A stretch of DNA of 25,210 nucleotides from Wolbachia endosymbiont of Cylisticus convexus (GCF_003344345.1 NZ_QPIP01000038.1:1-25210), one strand, 5' to 3'; numbered from the stretch's first letter, positions 7,611-15,083 are shown. Made by a program: numbers and translations. Notes: a model not told the origin generated them from the sequence alone.

Positions 7611-9078
7611 CACAAGTGCTACGCCACTGGCTATTTACTTTGCTAATCTGCATAGCTGGAATGGATTCACCATTCCTCAGTTCAAATATCAATTTGTGTT
7701 GTTCATTATCTTTCATCATCATCACGCCTGAAGTATATAAACTCCTTAAGGCAGAAGCACCGCTGAAACTTTGAAATGGCTCTTCTGACAATGATCTCTT
7801 TGATACTTTTTTGGTATTGTGCGTTAAGATAATACCACATCTAGGGTTTGTCATCGCTCGTAACTTTTCAACTCTATCTTTTAAAAAACAGAACATGGAG
7901 CTATTGCTATTCTCTTCTTTGTATTTATTAAAATCAAAAATACTGCGCAGCGTATCTATAGCAATAATATCTACTTCTTTTACGTTTAATGTTTTTGCCA
8001 TAATATTACCGATTTTTTCTACTCCTTCAGAATCTAAAAGTAGCTTTGTCTTTGGAGTAATAATTAAATTTTCTGATACTAATTCTAAAGATTTTTCATC
8101 AAATTCCAGTTGTTGCAGCCGCTCCTTAATGTAGTGATACTCAATATCAGTTTGAAGATAGAATATTTTTAATGGTTTAGCTGGAATCATGCCTAAAAAT
8201 GGTAATCCTGCGGACATATATGCTAACCAAGAGAGTAAGAGGTCGGTTTTTCCTACTTTTGGTGCTCCTCCTAGTAATAGCATTCCTCCAGGCGTTAAAA
8301 TCCTTGGTGAAATTATGTCTTTTGGTAATGGGGATTTATCTTTTAAATATTGTCTAGCTGGAAATGCCTGTATATTCTTTTGGTTTGATGCAAATAGTTG
8401 TTTCACATCTATCCCTTCTTCATACCCCTCAGGTATACTGTGCAATATCCCTAAATTAGCTAGTTCAGCAGCAATCTTTTCAGCATATTTTTCATCCTTA
8501 TCTGGCAAAATTATTACCTGCTTACCTATTAATATAGACCAATCCGTTTCACTGATAGATCCATATATACCAAGCATCACAGTTGTTGCCATAATTCCGT
8601 GCTCTATTAAGGCTTCAGCTCTTTTCTCTCCTTTTACTATTACTAGCTCATTGGACCTAATAATACCAGGTATGTTATATAGTGGTTTTAAGCCCTTGCC
8701 AGAAGTTTTCGGATACCAAACATGTCTGTAATTGTTTCTGTAGAGATATGCATATGCTATCACTTTGTTATTCTCGTCAAGATAACTATATTTTGCAGTT
8801 ATATGTTTATTGAGCCATTTGTTTATAACTCCAGAAAGTCCAGCTTTATCAGCAACTAAACTCCAAAGTGTGACAATATTACCATTGTTTCCACTATTTA
8901 GGCCATACCAGCTTCCTATCTTACCGCCTGCAACTTCAACTATAATTTGGTCTCCACCGATATTTCCAATATAGAATTTCTTCTTGAAAAATTTACCGCC
9001 AGGCAGTAAATAAAATAAACATGCTTTGATGTTATGCAGTAGTAAAAATTCCATTTCTCCAGTAATACAAAATTCCAT
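7600..9078 (-). CDS. Toprim (degenerate) plus RepA-like ATPase fusion
   Basis: The start is the ATG at 9078, preceded by GGAGGA; an upstream GTG at 9102 lacks a ribosome site. 492 residues. The N-terminus (LLPGGKFF, then GSWYGL) is a worn version of the primase-type module in the gene at 12834-14903. The Toprim-like region reads VIVKGEKRAEALIE at about 144-157 and ILPDKDE at about 190-196. The catalytic Glu expected in VEGEK is Lys here, while DxD is kept. The C-terminal RepA/RecA-fold ATPase has Walker A GGAPKVGKT (270-278), Walker B IIAID (371-375) and LTHNTKK. This half is closely similar to the whole of the protein at 9638-10444, so one arose by duplication. Last gene of the Sak4 operon. 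Helicase activity likely; primase activity doubtful. Confidence 0.8.
   Translation of the reverse strand: MEFCITGEMEFLLLHNIKACLFYLLPGGKFFKKKFYIGNIGGDQIIVEVAGGKIGSWYGLNSGNNGNIVTLWSLVADKAGLSGVINKWLNKHITAKYSYLDENNKVIAYAYLYRNNYRHVWYPKTSGKGLKPLYNIPGIIRSNELVIVKGEKRAEALIEHGIMATTVMLGIYGSISETDWSILIGKQVIILPDKDEKYAEKIAAELANLGILHSIPEGYEEGIDVKQLFASNQKNIQAFPARQYLKDKSPLPKDIISPRILTPGGMLLLGGAPKVGKTDLLLSWLAYMSAGLPFLGMIPAKPLKIFYLQTDIEYHYIKERLQQLEFDEKSLELVSENLIITPKTKLLLDSEGVEKIGNIMAKTLNVKEVDIIAIDTLRSIFDFNKYKEENSNSSMFCFLKDRVEKLRAMTNPRCGIILTHNTKKVSKRSLSEEPFQSFSGASALRSLYTSGVMMMKDNEQHKLIFELRNGESIPAMQISKVNSQWRSTCATS
7607..7622. repeat. Inverted repeat between convergent genes
   Basis: GTAGCAC and GTGCTAC are perfect 7-base arms separated by AA, spanning the overlapping 3' ends of the two convergent genes. 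A transcript in either direction could form a short stem. There is no T-run after it, so it is at best a weak or non-classical terminator. Confidence 0.4.
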
Positions 9079-9105
9079 AAGTCCTCCAATTCTAAAAGAC
9101 ACAAT

Positions 9106-9597
9106 TTAAAATGGCACCCAATCAACTTCAGGTTGCTCTGGGATAATAACCGTAGCAATCTTGTTTTTTTCTCCATATCGATCAGCTTCAATACCAACTT
9201 TTGCAGTAAACTCTAACCCGTTAAAATCAGCTATAGAGTTGACTTTTCTAGCAATAATTGCTTTTTCTGAAGTGTCATTTGCATGAATGTTTCGTGCTGA
9301 CTCCAAAATACTTCTAAGCATGGAACGACCAGCTTCTGCCCAAACATCTTCTCCTTCAACGCTTGCTTTGCCACTTTTAATGCCAATTACTTGAAAAATC
9401 TTACGTTTTGCATATAGACCTTCAGTGACAGTAAATTCAGCGTTTAAATAGATGCTGCCAGTAGTGTAGCTTTTAGTGAACCAATTCTCATAACCTCCAG
9501 GTTTAATGGCCATTTTGACTTTCACCGTTGTACCTTTTGGTATTAAATTACTTTGTGATTTTGCAGTATTAAAATCAGTTAAAAAATCTGATAGCAT
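9106..9597 (-). CDS. Putative phage single-strand DNA-binding protein
   Basis: This is a 163-residue protein (MLSDFLTDFNTAKSQ). The body has alternating strands (VKVKMAIKPGG, SIYLNAEFTVTEG, KIFQVIGIKSG) compatible with an OB-fold, followed by a helical part and a tail ending EQPEVDWVPF. An acidic tail ending in Pro-Phe is the hallmark of SSB proteins (DDDIPF in E. coli), where it recruits partners. It sits between a RepA-like ATPase and the Toprim-RepA fusion and two genes after the Sak4-like recombinase, and Sak4 proteins commonly keep a phage SSB nearby. I do not see a definite family match, so SSB is an inference from tail, length and neighbours. Confidence 0.55.
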   Translation of the reverse strand: MLSDFLTDFNTAKSQSNLIPKGTTVKVKMAIKPGGYENWFTKSYTTGSIYLNAEFTVTEGLYAKRKIFQVIGIKSGKASVEGEDVWAEAGRSMLRSILESARNIHANDTSEKAIIARKVNSIADFNGLEFTAKVGIEADRYGEKNKIATVIIPEQPEVDWVPF

Positions 9598-9637
9598 ATT
9601 GTCCTCCTATAAATTAATTGCAAAACGAAAAAAAGAA

Positions 9638-10444
9638 TCAACTCCATTGGTCTATAAGTTTCCAATGACCATTTATCTTATCGACAAGCTTGCTTGCCAC
9701 ACGTTCACCATTTCGCAGCTCAAAGACTATTTGACGGGTAGTACTTTCTTCATCATGAGCAAACATCACCATGCCAGTGCTATAAAATCCACGTAAAGAT
9801 CCAGCACCACTTAGGCCTTGAAATGGATCTTCTTCCAGCATCTTTTTGGACAGTTTTTTTGTGTGGTGGGTGAGGATTATACCTGCATCTGGATTAATAA
9901 TGTTCCTCAGTCTTTCAAGCGTTTTTTGCAAAAAGAATAGCATAGCGCTGTTGTCATTTTCATTACCATATTCACTTGAGTTAAAAATGTTACGAAGAGG
10001 ATCAATCGCAATAATATCAGGTTTGAAACGCTCTTTAACAACATTTTTAATTTCATCTATTTCTTCACTACTAAATGATAATTGTACTCTTGGCGTGATA
10101 ATTAAGTTATTGGCAGCTACATTCAAAAGTTCGTTATCCAGTTGAAGTTGTTGCAACCGTTCTTTCATATATTCATACTCAATTTCAGTTTGCATGTAGA
10201 AGATTTTCAAAGGTCTACTTGGTGTCATACCGAGAAATGATCTACCAGCAGCCATGTAAACAAGCCAAGAGATCAAAAAGTCACTTTTGCCGATTTTAGG
10301 TGGGCCACCCAGCACCAATAGACCTCTTTTTGTTAAAATCCTTGGTGAAATTATATCTTCTGGTATTGGCGATTGATCATTCAAGTATTCTTTCACACTG
10401 AAAAAGGGAATTTTTTGACCGATATTGAAAAAGCTTTGTTCCAT
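9638..10444 (-). CDS. Stand-alone RepA-like ATPase/helicase
   Basis: This 268-residue RecA-fold ATPase of the RepA hexameric helicase type has Walker A GGPPKIGKS (46-54), Walker B IIAID with Asp148, LTHHTKK at 191-197 and a Ser/Gly-rich SGAGSLRG near 220. It aligns almost end to end with the C-terminal half of the gene at 7600-9078: ISPRILT, PLKIFY and ERLQQL are shared, and the N-terminal linker PIPEDIISPRILT corresponds to PLPKDIISPRILT. It lacks any primase or Toprim part. The two could form mixed rings, or this copy could supply helicase while the fusion has another role. Second gene of the operon, 21 bases after Sak4. Confidence 0.8.
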   Translation of the reverse strand: MEQSFFNIGQKIPFFSVKEYLNDQSPIPEDIISPRILTKRGLLVLGGPPKIGKSDFLISWLVYMAAGRSFLGMTPSRPLKIFYMQTEIEYEYMKERLQQLQLDNELLNVAANNLIITPRVQLSFSSEEIDEIKNVVKERFKPDIIAIDPLRNIFNSSEYGNENDNSAMLFFLQKTLERLRNIINPDAGIILTHHTKKLSKKMLEEDPFQGLSGAGSLRGFYSTGMVMFAHDEESTTRQIVFELRNGERVASKLVDKINGHWKLIDQWS

Positions 10445-10465
10445 AATAATTTCTCCAATTTTTAA

Positions 10466-11281
10466 TTAAACAATAGGAGCCAAAGTTTTGGCTTTAATTT
10501 TCGCAAGTAATTTACCCAGATGCGGTTCTTCAACCATATTAAGGCAACCACTTCGATCTTTAGCTGGGTATCCCCAAGAATTAATGGTATGACAGACAAA
10601 TGAACGTACTTCTGTGCCATTATCTTTCTTAATTCCAACCATGCTGATCACCTCATCAACAATGCCTGGAATCTCACTAGCGGTTTTAGCTCCTTCACAT
10701 TGAGGTAGCCAAATTGGACGATTGCAGTCATCGAGATATTGACCTAATGTTCCAACTATGATAGTGTCTTTGTCTCTGATATGTTGAAATTGATTGAGCC
10801 AAGCCATCATCTCTTGAGCAAGTAATCCATAGGCAGCTCTCATATCCTGTTTTCCCGATCTCTCAGAAAAAGCTTCAGGTTGCATTTTTGCCCATAATAG
10901 ACATAAACGTGAAGCAACGGTTATACTGTCCACAAAGATGCATCGGTATTTAGAAACTTCAGAAAGAAGATTTTTATACTTACCAGATACATGTTCATGG
11001 TGTCTTTGGCTGTATGCTTGATCAGACCTCAGCGCAGGATTAGGCCCACCAATAAGACAAGCAATGTCTCTAGCTTCATTCCAAGTGCGAATATTGATTG
11101 AATCTCCTTTCCAATCCTGAACAGCAAGAAGTCCTGCTTCAAAATCAAGGCAAAGCGTTGTCGATTCAACAAGAGTTTTAAGCAGGCTAGTTTTACCGAT
11201 TCCATAAGGTCCAAAGATTACCATTTTCACACCTGTGACTGTTTTTATTCTTTCTTCGTTATTTATTATTTTTAGAGTCAT
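10466..11281 (-). CDS. Sak4-like RecA-fold recombinase (AAA_24)
   Basis: This 271-residue protein has Walker A GPYGIGKT (24-31) followed by a beta strand TLCLDFEAG, as in phage nucleotide-binding AAA_24 proteins. Walker B is CIFVDSIT with Asp118. The order and spacing match the Sak4 family of minimal RecA-like, single-strand annealing recombinases. Sak4 acts with a phage SSB, and an SSB-like gene lies two genes downstream. It is the first gene of the operon. Control box copy 2 lies immediately upstream and its GGGGG run at 11290-11294 is also the likely ribosome site, 8 bases from the ATG, so the leader must be very short. Expected role: recombination-dependent repair or replication of phage DNA. 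Confidence 0.8.
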   Translation of the reverse strand: MTLKIINNEERIKTVTGVKMVIFGPYGIGKTSLLKTLVESTTLCLDFEAGLLAVQDWKGDSINIRTWNEARDIACLIGGPNPALRSDQAYSQRHHEHVSGKYKNLLSEVSKYRCIFVDSITVASRLCLLWAKMQPEAFSERSGKQDMRAAYGLLAQEMMAWLNQFQHIRDKDTIIVGTLGQYLDDCNRPIWLPQCEGAKTASEIPGIVDEVISMVGIKKDNGTEVRSFVCHTINSWGYPAKDRSGCLNMVEEPHLGKLLAKIKAKTLAPIV

Positions 11282-11289
11282 AGTTTTTA

Positions 11290-11333
11290 CCCCCTATATA
11301 TATAAGTTCAACATTTAGCGCATATGTGTTCAC
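11290..11333 (-). promoter_or_regulatory. WO control box, copy 2 (Sak4 operon)
   Basis: Read on minus: GTGAAC at 11333-11328, 16 bases of a sequence unlike the other copies, TTGAAC at 11311-11306, then TTATATATATAGGGGG. The ATG of the Sak4 gene is only 24 bases after TTGAAC, so TTGAAC cannot be an ordinary sigma-70 -35 hexamer here. The far end of the box nearly touches the stop codon of the sigma-like gene. Confidence 0.65.
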
Positions 11334-11339
11334 TATTTT

Positions 11340-11861
11340 TTACGAGATATAAGTTTTTAGATGTGGAAATTTTTCACCTATTCGTTTAAGAATCTTGTAG
11401 ATGGTTGTTCTCGATAAACCAGTAATTTCAGAAACTTCAGCTACATTATAAACTTTGAGTTTTTCACAAAGATCTTGCCAACGTGGTGGTAACTGTTTAA
11501 TAAGATCTTCAACATCTGAACATGCTGCAACTTTGCTTTCAAAATCACAATTTTTATCAACTAAACTATCCAAGATTTCATTGTCAAGAAAGGTAATATC
11601 TCCACCATATTTCATACGTTGTTTTTTGTTTATAAGGTTAACAACACGATTTTTGATCACTTTGTCTGCAAAGTAGGAAAAACTGCTTTTGCTTTTCTCA
11701 TGTTGCTCGAGGCAAGGCCAGATCTCACAAAAAAGTTCTTGTTCTATATCTTCAAGAGTGTCATGAGCAAAACATCTGAAAGACTTCATGTATTTAGCAT
11801 AATCTCTTACCTTTTTAACTAATATATAATTAATCTTAGAGTATTTATTTTTAGACTTCAT
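11340..11861 (-). CDS. Phage-encoded sigma-70-like factor
   Basis: The frame opens at 11924, but the ATG at 11861 (MKSKNKYSKINYILVKKVR) has TGGAGC just upstream and is the likelier start, giving 173 residues; the longer form has 194. A region-2-like part carries DIEQELFCEIWPCLEQ, the helix that in sigma factors binds core polymerase (D..QE..), followed by FSYFADKVIKNRVVNLINK. The C-terminal region-4-like helix-turn-helix is LPPRWQDLCEKL, then VAEVSEITGLSRTTIYKIL. Two-domain size resembles ECF-type sigma factors. It may direct polymerase to the repeated boxes; its own upstream region has no box, so it could be made early from a host promoter. A non-sigma HTH regulator remains possible. Confidence 0.7.
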   Translation of the reverse strand: MKSKNKYSKINYILVKKVRDYAKYMKSFRCFAHDTLEDIEQELFCEIWPCLEQHEKSKSSFSYFADKVIKNRVVNLINKKQRMKYGGDITFLDNEILDSLVDKNCDFESKVAACSDVEDLIKQLPPRWQDLCEKLKVYNVAEVSEITGLSRTTIYKILKRIGEKFPHLKTYIS

Positions 11862-12137
11862 AAAGCTCCATAAACAGTTATATGGCTTAAGAATGAAGTC
11901 TATTGACTCAATCTTGCAGGGCATGGAAGAAACTCAGTCCCCTATGTAGAAAAATTAACTTATTGATATTCAGGTTTTTTTTGTTAGAGCATCCCCCATC
12001 TGCAAAATTTGTTCAGACATACTTATAGATATTTTTATATTGGAGACTAGTTCTTCTTTGAATTATTTCCGTTTTAAGTTTTCTCAATAAGGCATTCATA
12101 TAAATTTTTTTTCTTTACAGTGAATAAAAATAACGAT

Positions 12138-12155
12138 AAACTTACTCGTAAGTTT
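12138..12155. repeat. 18-bp dyad AAACTTAC-TC-GTAAGTTT
   Basis: Perfect 8-base arms flank a 2-base centre. As RNA it would give a six- to seven-pair stem with a tight loop, followed on the plus strand by TGTTTTG. It could be an operator or a weak terminator for plus-strand transcripts; nothing nearby decides which. Confidence 0.4.
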
Positions 12156-12534
12156 GTTTTGTAACAATAGAATTGTTTAGAATGCCTTCTATTTGAGCTT
12201 TTAAGAGATTTACAAGCATTAATTAAAAAAAGATGACTGTTTTTATCTGAATTACAAATAGTGTTTATAAGGACCTCTTAAAGAGTTTTAAAGGGTAAGG
12301 AAATTTTGTCACCGTCCTTATGGTAGAGGTAACAAGAATTGGCTATAGGCTTGAAAAATTTTCTCTGCAATCAACAAAAAAAACATAATCACAGGTAATA
12401 ATAAAAATTTTGGTAAAAGTAATGCCTTTTTATGAGGTTTGAAGTTTCAGTAAGTCAAGAATCGTTTTAAAAATAATTACTGGCATTTTTTCTTGTTAGT
12501 TTTCATGACACTAGTAGTATGTGTTTCTATTCTA

Positions 12535-12810
12535 ATATTTATTTATATTACTTTATATATCTACGTATGTATTATTTACATATATTATATAATATATAGG
12601 TTTTCGGAAATTGGAAAGCAGCTAGTCTAGCGGGTTTGAGTGTTACCAAATTGACTAAATTTTTTGAAAATGGAAACATAACATTATTTATGTTTAGTAG
12701 CTGAAAGTTGGCGAATTTCAATAAGTTAGCTGCAATACAATCTCATTTCCAAAACTTGGTAAATTCTCCGGAAACGTTGGAAATTGGGTAAGTCCGGAAA
12801 TCATTTTTGC
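12535..12810. other. Candidate phage replication origin
   Basis: A roughly 65-base tract made almost only of A and T (12535-12600) adjoins a cluster of related elements: CGGAAATTGGAAA at 12605-12617, TTGAAAATGGAAA at 12665-12677, TCCGGAAACGTTGGAAATTG at 12767-12786 and TCCGGAAA again at 12793-12800. AT-rich unwinding tract plus short direct repeats next to a RepA-type gene is the usual form of an iteron origin. The repeats are imperfect and irregularly spaced, so this remains a hypothesis. Confidence 0.35.
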
Positions 12811-12833
12811 TGTACTTTCTAGAGACAAAAAGC

Positions 12834-14903
12834 TCACAATTTTCCGAAGTTAACTATTTCAAACTTTCCTGCACCTACATTAAAATCACCTTTACCCTTA
12901 GCAAATGGTCCTGTTGGTATATCAAGCCACTTATCTTCTTTTGAGTGTGTAGCCATGCCTTTAATTATCTTACGCTCGTTTAATAAGCTTTGTGCTAGGT
13001 ATTCAAGTTTATGCCTACTAATATCATGAAATGCAGCTGGTAATCTATGCCGCTGCTTAAACACCCCTGGTCCACCTGTATGCGTAAATGGATGCCCTTC
13101 TTCTGCTGAAACTGCTATAGCTTGCATAAGTATCTTTTTTAAGTATTCATCGGATATTTTTTTGAGCTTAAATTCTTCAGATATATCTTCAAGCAAGCCA
13201 ATTGAAGAACGCAAGTAAGTTCTTATACTCCTATCTGTTGACCCATTAGATTTAACTATAGCTCCTTGGTATACTGCATTATTAACTTTATTCATCTTGA
13301 ATGTCTCAAATACAATGGTCTGATTGTCTGCAGAAGCAGGCCATAATGCAAAAGAACATCTGACTCCATCAACAAGCGCAGTAGTTCCTCTTATCGCCTC
13401 TCTTGCTTGCTCTACTGTTGTGATCGGTCCTCCACATTTAGGTTTTCTCATGTGATGTGCTACAATTGTAGTTGCTCCTGTTTCACTTGCCAAACTAGCA
13501 AGCAACCCCATTGTGTACCATCCCATCTCTGGATCCGCATTTATATCTGCATGGACGAATGATGTTAATGGATCAAAAACAATAAGTTTTAAATTGTTAA
13601 TCGAGCTTAATTGTGCTCTGATATCTGCAAACTTTTCTGAAATTTCAGGACATTTGCCACGCATATTAGTTTTTACTACAGAAAAAGGTTCTCCTGTATT
13701 TGGTATAGGTACAATAAACAACCTATCTTGATATTCTGCCCTTTTACCTTCAGGATCAAGGCGATCGAGACGACGATGTATTTCATCTGCATCATCTTCT
13801 GCTGAAAAAATTACCACTGATCCATGTTCTGTCACAAGTGGACCAAAACCGCATGTTTGATCTGCGTTACTTGCAACTTTAAGTGCTAGATCAAGAAGAA
13901 GCATACCTTTACCTGTATCTCCCATAGCAGCTACTATTGAGGTAACACCTAAAGGGAATAAACCTTCAACAAGAAACCTTTGTATTGGTACTGGACCTAA
14001 ATAACGACTCACACTCCAATCTAAAATGTTAAGTGGCTTTTTTGTAGATTTTTTTTCGATGAATTCCGAAATATTTATACCTTCTTGTACACCATCTGCA
14101 GCATCCCACCCTTTCGGTTTACCTTGTGGAATCTTAAGAACAACAAGTGATGCAACTCCGATCTCTAAAAGCTTTTTTTCAGCATTTTTTGCGTATTTAT
14201 TACCTGCTTCATCATTGTCTGGCCATATAATAATGTGTTTACCTTTAAGTGGAGTCCAATCTGTTTTCTCAATAGGTGCATTTGCTCCAGACATCGCTGT
14301 TGTTGCAGTAATTCCTTGTTCTATCAGCGCTTCAGCACATTTTTCTCCTTCAACTAGAACAACTTTATCAGATTTTAAAATGCCTGGTATATTATATAGA
14401 GGCCTTATTTCTGGTGAAGCATAATTAAACGTTTTAACATCAAATGGACGATATTCTTTCTTTCCTTCAGGAGGGTCATAACGGTAAACTATAACTATAA
14501 TCTGGTTGTCTTCATCGTAATAATTCCAGCTGTAAGTCATGTACTGTTCTAGATCTTTGATACTCTTTTTTTCTCTAGTGTGTTGTTTGCCAAGCCATTC
14601 GCTTATTGAAACTATTACCTCAGAAAACTCTGTCCTTGCATTCTTTCTATGCACAGCTGCCCAAAGGTCGATAATATCACCACCTTCTCCAGTTGCAAAA
14701 TCATTCCATAGACCGGCTCTACTGCCATTCAGTTCTACTCTTAAACTTTTTCCTTTATTACCCCAGATATCACCTACTTGAAACTCATTTTTGTGAAAAG
14801 TTCCGTAAGGTAATAAGTACGAAAGACAAGATCTGATATTTTGTAAAAGCTGTGTTTTTAGGTCTGCTGTCTCTTTTGTTGAAAAATGATCCTGTGAATA
14901 CAT
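12834..14903 (-). CDS. Toprim-RepA primase-helicase
   Basis: This 689-residue protein starts at the ATG preceded by GGAGAG. Residues 20-80 hold the primase-associated module (SYLLPYGTF, then GLWNDFATGEGGDIIDLW). A complete Toprim domain follows: VVLVEGEKCAEAL (catalytic Glu at 185) and IIIWPDNDEAG (DxD at 229-231). The C-terminal RepA-type RecA-fold helicase has Walker A MGDTGKG (327-333), SAEDDADEIHRRL (367-379), Walker B LIVFDPL with Asp444, and AHHMRK (482-487). It is the only complete copy of this architecture in the window and is the best candidate for the phage replication initiator/helicase. Control box copy 3 lies upstream, and a possible origin lies just past its 3' end. Confidence 0.85.
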   Translation of the reverse strand: MYSQDHFSTKETADLKTQLLQNIRSCLSYLLPYGTFHKNEFQVGDIWGNKGKSLRVELNGSRAGLWNDFATGEGGDIIDLWAAVHRKNARTEFSEVIVSISEWLGKQHTREKKSIKDLEQYMTYSWNYYDEDNQIIVIVYRYDPPEGKKEYRPFDVKTFNYASPEIRPLYNIPGILKSDKVVLVEGEKCAEALIEQGITATTAMSGANAPIEKTDWTPLKGKHIIIWPDNDEAGNKYAKNAEKKLLEIGVASLVVLKIPQGKPKGWDAADGVQEGINISEFIEKKSTKKPLNILDWSVSRYLGPVPIQRFLVEGLFPLGVTSIVAAMGDTGKGMLLLDLALKVASNADQTCGFGPLVTEHGSVVIFSAEDDADEIHRRLDRLDPEGKRAEYQDRLFIVPIPNTGEPFSVVKTNMRGKCPEISEKFADIRAQLSSINNLKLIVFDPLTSFVHADINADPEMGWYTMGLLASLASETGATTIVAHHMRKPKCGGPITTVEQAREAIRGTTALVDGVRCSFALWPASADNQTIVFETFKMNKVNNAVYQGAIVKSNGSTDRSIRTYLRSSIGLLEDISEEFKLKKISDEYLKKILMQAIAVSAEEGHPFTHTGGPGVFKQRHRLPAAFHDISRHKLEYLAQSLLNERKIIKGMATHSKEDKWLDIPTGPFAKGKGDFNVGAGKFEIVNFGKL

Positions 14904-14919
14904 AAACTCTCCAGTTGCC

Positions 14920-14959
14920 TTAATTAATATAGTTCAATGTTTTTTGAAGAAGTGTACAC
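14920..14959 (-). promoter_or_regulatory. WO control box, copy 3 (RepA gene)
   Basis: Read on minus: GTGTAC at 14959-14954 (one mismatch to GTGAAC), 16 bases, TTGAAC at 14937-14932, then TATATTAATTAAGG. It faces the Toprim-RepA gene starting at 14903. This is the most divergent of the four copies. Confidence 0.5.
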
Positions 14960-15036
14960 GTACAGCAGTTGCAACTATTGCGATGGTTTATAAAATTTTC
15001 TGGTGAGTTTATTGATGAAACAAGAGAACAAAAAAA

Positions 15037-15079
15037 CTGAACACTTTTTCGAAAAAAGTTGAACTTATATTATTAAGGG
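15037..15079 (+). promoter_or_regulatory. WO control box, copy 4 (plus strand)
   Basis: CTGAAC at 15037-15042, 16 bases, TTGAAC at 15059-15064, then TTATATTATTAAGGGG. It has the same A-rich spacer as copy 1 and points to the plus-strand genes beginning with the nine-codon ORF at 15084 and the RepA-like fragment at 15241. With copy 3 it forms a divergent promoter pair. Confidence 0.6.
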
Positions 15080-15083
15080 GAGA

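Larger units (their letters stand above)
11862..12833. other. Long gene-poor region between sigma-like gene and RepA gene
   Basis: I found no convincing gene in these 970 bases: open frames are short and none carries recognisable motifs. Visible structure: a dyad at 12138-12155, an 11-base palindrome CTCTTAAAGAG at 12275-12285, an extremely AT-rich tract at 12535-12600, and repeated GGAAA-containing elements from 12603 to 12800. The rest looks like plain AT-rich spacer or a fully decayed gene. Confidence 0.6.

Noticed and set aside
8189..8731. 180-residue plus-strand reading frame
   Set aside because: It is antisense to the Toprim-RepA fusion, whose motifs are clear. A similar shadow occurs opposite the other RepA-type genes.
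11306..11311. TTGAAC as an ordinary sigma-70 -35 hexamer
   Set aside because: In copy 2 a -10 placed 17 bases downstream would put the transcript start at or past the ATG, and no TATAAT-like hexamer sits at that distance in the other copies.
12180..12250. A 25-residue minus-strand peptide (MLVNLLKAQIEGILNN...)
   Set aside because: There is no ribosome site or recognisable motif, and an open frame of this length is expected by chance in AT-rich DNA.
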